Positions 53,244-61,681 of a DNA stretch of 64,000 bases are shown here, in pieces (position 1 is the first letter of the stretch; each line of letters begins with the position of its first letter). Origin of the DNA: Streptomyces chrestomyceticus JCM 4735 (GTDB lineage Bacteria; Actinomycetota; Actinomycetes; Streptomycetales; Streptomycetaceae); contig NZ_BHZC01000001.1 in NCBI RefSeq assembly GCF_003865135.1, positions 4,836,001-4,900,000 of the forward strand, in the 5' to 3' direction. Both the position numbers and the translations under genes were made by a program. The notes below the pieces were generated by a model, which saw nothing but the letters and a program-made list of their open reading frames with translations, had not been told where the DNA came from and searched no databases.

Positions 53244-54401
53244 TCACTCCGTGGGTACCGAGTCCACCTCCGTCTCCTCCCTCGGCACCCCCTGCTCGTC
53301 GGACCCGATCGTGCGCCGTAGCGCCTCGTGCAGCCGGGCCGGGGTCAGGACGCCCAGGAAGCGGGTGCCGTCCACGACCGCGATCCAGCCCGCGTCGTAC
53401 TTGAGCATCTCGCTGAAGGCGTCCTTGAGCGAGCCGCTGACCGGGACCCACGCCTCCATCCGGCGCGCGTGCGCCGAAACGTTCCCCCGCGCTTCCGACA
53501 TCTCTTCCGTCCCCACCCACCCGTGCAGCCCGCCCTCCTCGTCCAGGACGACGGCCCAGCGCGCGCCCTCCGCGCGCAGCCGCTCCGCCGCCCGGGCGGC
53601 CGGTTCGCCGAGGCGGGCGAAGGGGGGATGCTCCAGGTCGCCGGGGTCGATGCCGGTGACCGCGAGCTGCTTCAGGGCCCGGTCGCTGCCGACGAACTCG
53701 GCGACGTACGGGGAGGCCGGCGCGCCCAGCACGCTCGCCGGAGTGTCGTACTGCTCGATCCGGCCCTGCCCGTAGACCGCGATCCGGTCGCCCAGCCGGA
53801 TGGCCTCCTCGATGTCGTGCGTGACCAGCAGCACCGTCTTGTGCAGCGACGCCTGGAGCCGCAGGAACTCCTTCTGGAGCCGGTCGCGGACGACCGGGTC
53901 GACCGCGCCGAACGGTTCGTCCATCAGCAGGACGGGCGGGTCGGCGGCCAGCGCGCGCGCCACGCCGACGCGCTGCCGCTCGCCGCCGGAGAGCTGGTCC
54001 GGGTAGCGCGGCCCGTGGAGGCCGGGGTCCAGGCCGACCAGGTCCAGGAGTTCGGCGGCGCGGGCGCGGGCCTTCTTGCGCGGCCAGCCGAGCAGGTGCG
54101 GCACGGTGGCCGTGTTGTCGAGGACGGTGCGGTGCGGGAAGAGGCCGGTCTGCTGGATGACGTAGCCGATGCGGCGGCGCAGGCGTACGGGGTCGGCCGT
54201 CGCGATGTCCTCGTCCTCGACGAGGACGCGGCCGCCGGTCGGGTCGATGAGCCGGTTGACCATCTTCATCGTCGTGGTCTTGCCGCAGCCGGACGGTCCG
54301 ACCAGCGTCACCAGCTCGCCCTCGGCGACCTCGAAGGACAGGTCGTCCACGGCGGTGGTGCCGTCCGGGTAGCGCTTGGTGACGGACTCGAACCGGATCA
54401 T
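53244..54401 (-). CDS. ABC transporter ATP-binding protein with CBS domains (ProV/OpuCA-like)
   Basis: A 385-aa ATPase. Walker A is GPSGCGKTTT, the Q-loop is YVIQQTGLFPH, signature LSGGERQRVG, Walker B VLLMDEPFGAVD and the switch is VTHDIEEA. The C-terminal part (about 260-370) holds a CBS pair as in OpuCA, which senses ionic strength. It is convergent with the permease/binding-protein operon (13 bases apart) instead of preceding it. It is still the obvious energiser of that system. Confidence 0.92.
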   Translation of the reverse strand: MIRFESVTKRYPDGTTAVDDLSFEVAEGELVTLVGPSGCGKTTTMKMVNRLIDPTGGRVLVEDEDIATADPVRLRRRIGYVIQQTGLFPHRTVLDNTATVPHLLGWPRKKARARAAELLDLVGLDPGLHGPRYPDQLSGGERQRVGVARALAADPPVLLMDEPFGAVDPVVRDRLQKEFLRLQASLHKTVLLVTHDIEEAIRLGDRIAVYGQGRIEQYDTPASVLGAPASPYVAEFVGSDRALKQLAVTGIDPGDLEHPPFARLGEPAARAAERLRAEGARWAVVLDEEGGLHGWVGTEEMSEARGNVSAHARRMEAWVPVSGSLKDAFSEMLKYDAGWIAVVDGTRFLGVLTPARLHEALRRTIGSDEQGVPREETEVDSVPTE

Positions 54402-54483
54402 TGGTCCATTGAAGCCCGCGGCCCAGGGGCGGTCGCCTTATGCGGGCAAACGGGCGGGGCCGCGGGAAGGCAAGGGCCCTGCC

Positions 54484-55419
54484 CTACTCCTCCAGCGCCT
54501 CCAGCCGCTCCCGCGCCGCCGGCACCGACCGGCCGCGCCAGGACAGCCCGGCCCACGGGTCGTCCTCGGCGAGCCGGTCGGGGAAGGTGGCGACCGTCCA
54601 CCGCTGGGCCGTCAGTCCGGGGTCGTCCAGCTCGTCGCGGGAGATCGGGGTGGCCACCGGGGCGCCCGGCTTCGCCCGTACGGAATAGGGCGCGACCGCC
54701 GTCTGCGCGTACGCGTTGCGCTGCACGTCCAGGTAGATGCGGCCCTTGCGGTCGGCCTTGCGCTGCTCGGTGGTGAGGCGGTCCGGGTGCTGCCGGGCGA
54801 GGCGTTCGGCGGCCAGGTGGGCGAAGTCGCGTACCGCGTCGAAGTCGGAGCCGCCGTCCAGCGGCGCGATGACGTGCAGGCCGCGCGAGCCGGTGGTCAT
54901 CAGGCGCGCGGGCAGCTTCAGTTCGTCCCACAGGTCGCAGACCCGGTGGGCGGCCCACCGTACGTCCTCGAAGTCCGCGCCCTCGGCCGGGTCGAGATCG
55001 AAAATGATCAGGTCGGGGTGGTCGGGGCGGTGCTCGCGGGAGAGCCAGCGGTGGACGGTGACGGTGGCCTGGTCCGCGAGGTAGACGAGGGTCGCCGGGT
55101 CGTCGCACACGACGTGGGTGACGGTGCCGCCCTCCTTGGACTGCTCGGAACGCCGTACCCACTCGGGGAAGTAGTCCGGGGCGTTCTTCTGCATCAGGGG
55201 CTTGCCGCCGATGCCGTCGGGGTGCCGCTCCATCATCAGCGGCCGGTCGCGCAGGTGCGGTACCGCGCGCCGGGCGACCGCCTTGTAGTGGTCGGCCAGG
55301 TCGGCCTTGGTGATCCCGTCGTCCGGGAAGAGGACTTTGCCGGGCCGGCTGATCTTGACCGTGCGCCGCCCCGCCTTGATGGTGTGTGCGTCGTCCGCGC
55401 CGCCGCTGCTGCCGCTCAT
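54484..55419 (-). CDS. LigD polymerase-domain protein (NHEJ-type primase-polymerase)
   Basis: A 311-aa stand-alone LigD_Prim-Pol protein from ATG 55419. The fold signatures are KVLFPDDGITKADLADHY, the catalytic acidic pair in LIIFDLDPAEG, and SRGLHVIAPL with YAQTAVAPYSVRAKPGAPV near the end. The family fills gaps and adds nucleotides in bacterial non-homologous end joining with Ku. No ligase domain or Ku gene is present here, so its partners lie elsewhere. Confidence 0.92.
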   Translation of the reverse strand: MSGSSGGADDAHTIKAGRRTVKISRPGKVLFPDDGITKADLADHYKAVARRAVPHLRDRPLMMERHPDGIGGKPLMQKNAPDYFPEWVRRSEQSKEGGTVTHVVCDDPATLVYLADQATVTVHRWLSREHRPDHPDLIIFDLDPAEGADFEDVRWAAHRVCDLWDELKLPARLMTTGSRGLHVIAPLDGGSDFDAVRDFAHLAAERLARQHPDRLTTEQRKADRKGRIYLDVQRNAYAQTAVAPYSVRAKPGAPVATPISRDELDDPGLTAQRWTVATFPDRLAEDDPWAGLSWRGRSVPAARERLEALEE

Positions 55420-55701
55420 ACCGAGGACGGGTAACCGGCCGGGCCGCGGGGCAAACGCGGCGTGGCGCCGGGCCGGGCGGCACCGGTTCGGCGGGGGGCC
55501 GTACGAGTTGCTTCCGGGGCACCGCCCCTCGTCCTGCCGGATACGCCCGGTTCGCGTGCTTACGATCCTGTGGGCTGTCGTCACCTGGCGTCGTTTCACC
55601 CGAAGGCGGGCCTCGACGGGCGCCATGTTGACGGCGGCCCTTGCCCTGCCACCGGTCGGGAGGGTGGAACGAGGATCGTTCGGGCGGAAGGGAACGCGAC
55701 G

Positions 55702-56643
55702 ATGAAGGCCGTAGCAGTCACCGCATTCGGCGAACAGCCCCAGCTCATGGAACTGTCGGAGCCCGATCCCGGACCGGGCGAGGTCCTGGTGCGGATGTCC
55801 GCCGCCGGGGTCAACCCCCTCGACTGGAAGATCGCCGACGGCCTCCTCAAGGACGCGGTGCCGCACACCTTCCCGCTCGTCCTGGGGTCGGACGGCGCGG
55901 GCGAGGTGGTCGCGATCGGCACCGGGGTGCGCCGCTTCACGGTGGGCGACTCGGTGTTCGGCCAGTTCCAGCGGCCGGAGCGGGGCGGCGGCTCGTACGC
56001 CGAGTTCGCGGCGGTCGAGGAGAAGGCGCTGGCCGGCGCGGCCCGCAGCGTCACGTACGCGACCTCGGCGGCCGTCCCCACGGCCGGGACGACGGCCTAC
56101 AACCTGGTGGAGGAGACCCGGATCAGCGAGGGCAAACGGGTCCTGATCGTCGGCGGCACCGGCGGCGTCGGCACCTTCGCCACCCAGTTGGCGGCCGGCC
56201 GGGGCGCCGAGGTGATCGTCACCGCGCGGCCGGGCCTGACGGACCTGATGGTCAGTCTGGGTGCTGCGGAGACGGTGGACCACACGCTGGGCCCGGTGGC
56301 CGACCAGGTGCTGGCCGCCCATCCGGACGGCGTGGACGTGCTGCTCGACCTGGTCAGCGGTCCGGCCGCGTTCGGCGAGATGACCCGGACCGTACGGGAC
56401 GGCGGTACGGCCGTCTCCACCGTCGGGTCCGCCGACGCGGACGCGCTGACCGACCACAACCTGCGCGGCTTCAACTTCCAGAACCGGCCGTCGCCGCAAC
56501 TGCTGGAGATCCTCGCCGGGCAGCTCGACGCGGGGCGGCTGACCGTGATCTTCGGCGAGGAGATCACGCTGGAGGAGGCACCGGAAACGCTGGAGGCGAG
56601 CCGTACGGGGCACGCGCAGGGCAAGACGGTCATCACCTTCTGA
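55702..56643 (+). CDS. NADP-dependent quinone oxidoreductase (MDR superfamily)
   Basis: A 313-aa zinc-less medium-chain reductase. The N-terminal GroES-like part has VNPLDWKIADGLL and LGSDGAGEVVAIGTGV. The Rossmann motif is VLIVGGTGGVG, which fits NADP-linked quinone reductases. It probably reduces quinones or enones. It is divergent from the LigD-like gene. The start is ATG 55702. Confidence 0.9.
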   Translation: MKAVAVTAFGEQPQLMELSEPDPGPGEVLVRMSAAGVNPLDWKIADGLLKDAVPHTFPLVLGSDGAGEVVAIGTGVRRFTVGDSVFGQFQRPERGGGSYAEFAAVEEKALAGAARSVTYATSAAVPTAGTTAYNLVEETRISEGKRVLIVGGTGGVGTFATQLAAGRGAEVIVTARPGLTDLMVSLGAAETVDHTLGPVADQVLAAHPDGVDVLLDLVSGPAAFGEMTRTVRDGGTAVSTVGSADADALTDHNLRGFNFQNRPSPQLLEILAGQLDAGRLTVIFGEEITLEEAPETLEASRTGHAQGKTVITF

Positions 56644-56650
56644 CCGCACC

Positions 56651-56670
56651 GGGCCGACTCGGGTCGGCCC
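56651..56670. terminator. terminator between convergent genes
   Basis: GGGCCGAC-TCGG-GTCGGCCC is a perfect 8-bp stem with a 4-base loop. It serves the oxidoreductase and CDF genes. Confidence 0.65.
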
Positions 56671-56678
56671 GGGCCTCC

Positions 56679-57707
56679 TCAGTGGTCGTGCGGGCCAGGC
56701 CGGTGCACCGGCCCGTGCGTGCCCTCGCAGTGCGGGGGCGCCAGCGCCGCGTCGTCCGGCCCCGCCGCTATGTGCAGCACCTCACCGGAGCGGGGCAGCT
56801 CGCCCACGTGGTCGACCTGGAGGGTGGCGTGGGTGATGCCGTACTTCAGGCTCAGCAGCTCGTGCAGGCCGCGCCGTACGGCATGGCAGTCGCCGCCCGG
56901 CGTGACCAGGATGTGCGCCGACAGGGCCGGTTCCCCGGACGTGATCTCCCAGATGTGCAGGTCGTGGACCTCCACGACCTGGTCCACCTCGACCAGGTGG
57001 TCCCCCAGCGCGTCCGGGTCCACACCGCTCGGCGCGGCCTCCATGAAGATCCGCCCGGACTCGCGGACCAGGCCGGTGCCCGCCCGCAGCATCAGGACGA
57101 CCACGACGAGCGAGGCGATGGCGTCGGCCCGCGCGAAGCCGGTGGTCAGCACGACCGCGCCGGCGACGGCGGTGGCGATGAAGCCGAACAGGTCGGTGAG
57201 GATGTGCTGGTAGGCGCCCTCGACGTTCAGGCTGCTGCGGTTGGCCCGGGAGATGCACCAGGCCGCCGCGATGTTGACGACGACCCCGGCCAGCGCGGTG
57301 ACCAGCACCAGGCCGCCGGTCACTTCGGGCGGTGACACCAGGCGGGTGATCGCCTCGTACCCGAGCCAGAGGGACAGTACGAGCAGGGTGATGCCGTTGG
57401 CCTGCGCGGACAGGATCTCGGCGCGCTTGAGCCCGTACGTGTAGCCACCGCGCGCGGGCCGCGCGGCCAGCCGCATGGCGACCAGGGCGAGCACGATCGA
57501 AGCGGCGTCGGTCAGCATGTGGGCCGCGTCGGAGATCAGCGCCAGGGAACGCGCCAGAAAACCGATCACCACCTCCACGGCCATGAACGCGGTGATCAGC
57601 ACCAGCGCGGCACGCAGCCAGCGGCGGTCGGCGTCGGGGGCGAGGGTGTGCGAGTGCGAGTGCGAATGGCCGGGGGCGTGGTCGTGGCTGTGGGCGTGCT
57701 CGGGCAT
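56679..57707 (-). CDS. cation diffusion facilitator (CDF), zinc/cobalt efflux type
   Basis: A 342-aa metal exporter from ATG 57707, with GGAGGAG eight bases upstream. The N-terminus is His-rich (HAHSHDHAPGHSHSHSH), and there are six membrane helices. Metal-site motifs SDAAHMLTDAAS and HILTDLFGF provide the paired His/Asp ligands. A C-terminal cytoplasmic metal-binding domain ends in a His-rich tail. The predicted function is zinc or cobalt export. Confidence 0.92.
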   Translation of the reverse strand: MPEHAHSHDHAPGHSHSHSHTLAPDADRRWLRAALVLITAFMAVEVVIGFLARSLALISDAAHMLTDAASIVLALVAMRLAARPARGGYTYGLKRAEILSAQANGITLLVLSLWLGYEAITRLVSPPEVTGGLVLVTALAGVVVNIAAAWCISRANRSSLNVEGAYQHILTDLFGFIATAVAGAVVLTTGFARADAIASLVVVVLMLRAGTGLVRESGRIFMEAAPSGVDPDALGDHLVEVDQVVEVHDLHIWEITSGEPALSAHILVTPGGDCHAVRRGLHELLSLKYGITHATLQVDHVGELPRSGEVLHIAAGPDDAALAPPHCEGTHGPVHRPGPHDH

Positions 57708-57858
57708 GGGGCGCGCTCCTCCCTGGGGCGTCCAAAAGGACGTGCGCCACGAAGCAAACCGCACTTCTCCGCTAGATCCAAAGGCTGCACCGGTGACCGT
57801 TGTCATTACCGTCGGATGGCGCATCGGTGCAGGTCAGGGGGGTGGGTGGGGAGGACGG

Positions 57859-57897
57859 CCGAGGGGGCCGGCGCAGGTCTTGCGGCGGCCCCCTCGG
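57859..57897 (-). terminator. hairpin after the small secreted peptide gene
   Basis: CCGAGGGGGCCG (57859-57870) pairs perfectly with CGGCCCCCTCGG (57886-57897). It lies 26 bases downstream of the peptide gene. Confidence 0.65.
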
Positions 57898-57922
57898 AGC
57901 GACTGACGACGGACGCGAACGT

Positions 57923-58108
57923 CTACGTCGGTATGCATATCCTCGCGACCGTGCGCATGGTGGGTGTCGCGGTGGCGGACGCCATGCTGTGGGCGACTTG
58001 ATGATCATTCGCCGCTACGGGCGAGGCAGTCGCTGCGGTAATCGCCAGGAGAGCGGCGGCTCCGGCTAACGCCATGGAGACAATGCGCCGCACTACGTGT
58101 TTTGTCAC
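57923..58108 (-). CDS. small secreted peptide next to the SARP regulator
   Basis: A 61-aa peptide from GTG 58108. A GAGG ribosome site is nine bases upstream. The signal peptide (MTKHVVRRIVSMALAGAAAL and on to ATASPVA) is typical for Sec export. The mature peptide would have about 28 residues with one cysteine near the end (ARICIPT). It lies 120 bases downstream of a large AfsR-like gene on the same strand. A signal-peptide-like function is possible but not shown. Confidence 0.55.
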   Translation of the reverse strand: MTKHVVRRIVSMALAGAAALLAITAATASPVAANDHQVAHSMASATATPTMRTVARICIPT

Positions 58109-58136
58109 CTAGAGGGTCCTCGTGCAGAGAGCGGAT

Positions 58137-58154
58137 CAATCTGAGCGCAGATTG
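58137..58154. repeat. inverted repeat upstream of the peptide gene
   Basis: CAATCTG-AGCG-CAGATTG is a perfect 7-bp inverted repeat with a 4-base centre, 29 bases upstream of the peptide start. It is a candidate operator or leader hairpin. Confidence 0.4.
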
Positions 58155-58228
58155 GATCACGATTGCGCGTCAGTGACAATGCCTGTCTCTGCAACGGTCG
58201 AGCAAGCCCGCCGCCATTGACGAAACTG

Positions 58229-61200
58229 TCAACTATTGGCGCCTTTTGCCTCAAGGTTCAGTGCGACCCGGGACGCCTCCGCCTTGTCCAGACCACTGAA
58301 CAATTCGAACGCCTGTCGCCACAGCGTCTGCGCGGCCTCACGGCTTCCCTCCCGGAGCCGCACCTCCGCCAGCACATCCGTCGCCCGTGCCTCTTCCTCC
58401 GGGAAGTGAATTCGGTGGGCGAGCGAAATCGCCGCGCAAAGGTGCTCCGCGGCGGCGGCGAGACTGCCGAGTGCCGCCTCCGCGCTTCCCAGACACCGCA
58501 GGGCGCGTGCTTCTTCCTGGGCGGCGCCGATGCTCCGGGCCAGAGTCAGGGCCTGCTGATGGTGGGTGGCCGCCTCGGTGAACTGTCCTAGACCGAAGTG
58601 GGCCTTACCCAGGCCGATCAGGGCATTTCCCTCGTTCTTACGGTCGCCGAGCCGCCGGAAGGTGAACAGGCACTCCCTAAACATGTCCATGCCAGAAGCG
58701 ACGTCGTGCCGGTCGGCCGAGGCGGAGAGCAGGCCGGCGAGATTGGCCTGCATCGTCGCCACGTCGGAGAGACTGCCGACGTTCTTGGTGAGGGCGAGGG
58801 AGGTTTCGTACGTCTGGCGTGCCAGCTCCACATTCCCCACTTGCAGGTGCAGATCGCCCAGATTGTTGATGCACTTGGCCGAATTCCGGCGGTCACCGGC
58901 CTGCTGGAACGTGTCGATCGCCCGGGTGAAGTACTCCAGGGCCTCCTGGTGCTTTCCCAGGTGTAATAGCGAAATCGCATAGTTGTTCTCGCAGCGGGCC
59001 TGACCCCAGGTATTGCCCGAGCGTTCATGTACGGCGATGGCTTCCCGGTGGGCGGCGAGCGCCTCGTGATTCTGGCCGTGATTCCAGTGCAGGATGCCCA
59101 GTTTCCGCAGCGCGTCGGCTTCCGCGTCGGGGGCATTCGTGGTGCGTGCCAGTTCGAGTGCGTGGCGGGCCGCCGCCATGGCCTCGGGATAGTGGCCGGT
59201 GTTCGTGCGGGTCGCGCTGAGGTCGAGCAGGGCCAGACACAGTGCGCGCTGGTCACCCGTCTGCTTCCAGTGGTCGACGGCGTGCCGCTGCATCCGGTCG
59301 GTGTCCACCCAGTGGCATTCGGCGTCCAGGAACTCCGACAGTGCGTGACTCAGTAGTGCGGCCTGGCGGGAGACGCCGTGGGTGCGCGCATACCGTTCCA
59401 CGGTGAGGAGGTTGGAGCGTTCCGTGGCGAGCCATTCCTTGGCCGCCTCGGCATCGCGCCAAGGCAGCCGGCTGCCGATGGTGCCGGCCGTACTGTCGGC
59501 GCGCTGACGGGCCATCCGGGGCCGTTGCGGATAGACGAGGGTGTCCGCGGCCTCGGTGGCGGACAAGTAGAAGTCGATCAGGCGCTGCACGGCCTGCTCA
59601 CGGGTTTCCTCGTCGTCCTCGGAATGCGCGAGAGCCCGTGCGTATTCTCCGAGCAGGTCGTGGAACCGGTACCTGTCGGGTCGGGGCTCCTGAAGCAAAT
59701 GGCAGTACAGGAGGCTTTCGAGAAGCCGTTCCGTCTGCTGCTGGGGAAGGCCCATCAGCGCGGATGCCGCGTGCGGGCCGAACTCGGCGCCCAGATGGAG
59801 GGCGAGGCGGCGGAACGCGGACTGCTGGGCTGGCGTCAGCGTCTGGTACGACATCTCGAAGGCACGGGCCACTTCCGAGTATCCGTCGTGCAGTTCGGCG
59901 AGCCGGCCGGGGCCGCGGGTGAGCCGCTCGCGGAGATCGGACAGGGACCAGGACGGGCGGGCGTTGAACCGGTTCGCGGCGATCTCGATGGCGAGCGGCA
60001 GATTTCCGCAGAGATTCACGATCCGGGATATTCCGGTGGCGTCCTGGGTGCGTTCCTGTCCGGAGAACGCCCGGAAGAGGTCCACTGCGTCCTGTGGGGG
60101 GAGTACGTCGAGGGCGAGAGGGTGGGCGCCGGGTAATCCCGCCAGATGGCGGCGGCTGGTGATGATGATGAGGGAGGGTGACAGGCCGGGAAGGAGTGGG
60201 CGCACCTGGTCGGTGTCCGCGGCGTCGTCGAGGATGATGACGGCTCTTTTGTGCGAGAGCAGGGTCCGCCACAGGTCCGTGCGTTCTTCGAGCGCGGAAG
60301 GGATGGAGTTCGCCGGAATTCCCAGAAGCCGGAGCAGAGTTGCCAGCGCGGTGGAGGCGCTCAGCGGTTCCTGGACGCTGGCGTGGGTGCGCAGATCGAT
60401 GTAGAGCTGCCCGTCGGGGAAGTGCCGGCCCAGCGCACTGGCGGCATTCACGGCCAGAGCCGTCTTGCCCACCCCGGCCATACCGGAAATCGCTTCCAGG
60501 GCCACGATGGCGGCGTAACCGTCCCCCTCGTCCCGGCTCGCGGCGGCGATCACGGCGTGGAACCGCCGCATTTCCGTCCGGCGGCCGACGAGAGCGGCCT
60601 GACGTGGCAGGTTGCGCGGGGCGTAAGCGGGGCGGAATGTGTCAGGGGCATGTTGCGGGCCGTCGAAAAGGATCTCGCGGGCGGGCGCGCGCCGCAGAAT
60701 GCGCTGGTGGATGCGGGCGAGTTCTTCGCTCGGGTCGGAGCCCAGTTCCGTACGGAGTTTCCGGCGGGCCTCCTGGTAGATCCGCAAGGCGTCCGCGTGC
60801 CGGCCGCAGCCGTAGCAGGCCAGCATGTAGTAGCCGAGGAGGGTTTCGTCGTCGGGGAACTGGCCGACCAGCGAGCAGAGAACACCGATCACCTCGCTGA
60901 AGCGCCCCAGGCGCAACTGCATGGCGATCCGCGAGGTGGTGGCGCTGAGCCGCTGTTCGGTCAGGCTCGTGCGCATGCGCTCGGCCCACGACCCCGGCAG
61001 GCCCGCGAGGGCATCGCCGCGCCACAGGTCGTCCGCCTGGTGGAGCAGTGCGACCGCCCGGTCGTCGCCGCCGTCGTCCGACAGGCGCCGGGCCCTGGAG
61101 ACGAGATCCTGGAAACGGTGCCAGTCAATGCGCTCGGGCAGAATTTCGAGGGTATAGGTGTGCGCATGATGGGTGATCGCGGCGGCTTTCGGCAGTGCGG

Positions 61201-61438
61201 TCCCGGCGGCTGCCATGCGTATGGATTTGCGAATGCGTGACACGTACGTGTGAACCGATTCGCGGGCTTTGCCCGGCGGTGTGCCGTCCCAAAGACGGTC
61301 GATCAATGCGTCCAGAGCGACGGGCCGGCCCGCGGACAAGGCCAGCGACGCGAGAACGCCACGCTCTTTGTCGGAGCCGAGGCCGACCCGGTGCGTGTCC
61401 GAGCCGAGGCAAATGGGGCCGAGGATGAAAATCTCCAT
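58229..61438 (-). CDS. AfsR-like SARP regulator with NB-ARC and TPR domains
   Basis: A 1069-aa cytoplasmic regulator. The OmpR-type winged helix is at about residues 15-95 and the BTAD domain at about 105-250. The NB-ARC ATPase is at about 290-560 (P-loop ISGMAGVGKTALAV, then IIILDDAADTDQVRPLLPG). Some ten TPR repeats run from about 640 to 1060. The architecture equals AfsR and other SARPs that activate secondary-metabolite genes. An in-frame TTA codon is at codon 825 (minus strand 58966-58964), so bldA tRNA is probably required. It is divergent from a STAND gene across tandem repeats. Confidence 0.93.
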   Translation of the reverse strand: MEIFILGPICLGSDTHRVGLGSDKERGVLASLALSAGRPVALDALIDRLWDGTPPGKARESVHTYVSRIRKSIRMAAAGTALPKAAAITHHAHTYTLEILPERIDWHRFQDLVSRARRLSDDGGDDRAVALLHQADDLWRGDALAGLPGSWAERMRTSLTEQRLSATTSRIAMQLRLGRFSEVIGVLCSLVGQFPDDETLLGYYMLACYGCGRHADALRIYQEARRKLRTELGSDPSEELARIHQRILRRAPAREILFDGPQHAPDTFRPAYAPRNLPRQAALVGRRTEMRRFHAVIAAASRDEGDGYAAIVALEAISGMAGVGKTALAVNAASALGRHFPDGQLYIDLRTHASVQEPLSASTALATLLRLLGIPANSIPSALEERTDLWRTLLSHKRAVIILDDAADTDQVRPLLPGLSPSLIIITSRRHLAGLPGAHPLALDVLPPQDAVDLFRAFSGQERTQDATGISRIVNLCGNLPLAIEIAANRFNARPSWSLSDLRERLTRGPGRLAELHDGYSEVARAFEMSYQTLTPAQQSAFRRLALHLGAEFGPHAASALMGLPQQQTERLLESLLYCHLLQEPRPDRYRFHDLLGEYARALAHSEDDEETREQAVQRLIDFYLSATEAADTLVYPQRPRMARQRADSTAGTIGSRLPWRDAEAAKEWLATERSNLLTVERYARTHGVSRQAALLSHALSEFLDAECHWVDTDRMQRHAVDHWKQTGDQRALCLALLDLSATRTNTGHYPEAMAAARHALELARTTNAPDAEADALRKLGILHWNHGQNHEALAAHREAIAVHERSGNTWGQARCENNYAISLLHLGKHQEALEYFTRAIDTFQQAGDRRNSAKCINNLGDLHLQVGNVELARQTYETSLALTKNVGSLSDVATMQANLAGLLSASADRHDVASGMDMFRECLFTFRRLGDRKNEGNALIGLGKAHFGLGQFTEAATHHQQALTLARSIGAAQEEARALRCLGSAEAALGSLAAAAEHLCAAISLAHRIHFPEEEARATDVLAEVRLREGSREAAQTLWRQAFELFSGLDKAEASRVALNLEAKGANS

Positions 61439-61499
61439 CAGCGCCTCCCGTCATCGGCGCCCCATACCGGTTCCGCGAGCATGGCACTCAATGGTTGAA

Positions 61500-61579
61500 G
61501 TGGCCAGTAGGCACCGGAGGTGGCCGGTGGGCAGGGGCGGTTGCCGGTGGGCACGGGCGGTGGCCGATTCGGGCCCTGC
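61500..61579. repeat. 20-bp tandem repeats in the divergent SARP/STAND promoter
   Basis: Units begin at 61500, 61520 and 61540, each exactly 20 bp, and a fourth starts at 61560 and degrades. The consensus is GTGGCCGGTGGGCACGGGCG. The exact period close to two helical turns suggests repeated binding sites for a regulator, possibly the SARP itself. The known SARP heptamer repeats are spaced about 22 bp, so this differs slightly. Confidence 0.75.
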
Positions 61580-61681
61580 GCCGCGCTCCGCGGCGTCCGC
61601 CGTCCTTCCGGAGGTCTCCCGCCGCCGTTCCGTGGGTAGAGCTGAAGTGATCGCCGAGGTCGTGCCGGACGGGGGTGGGGG

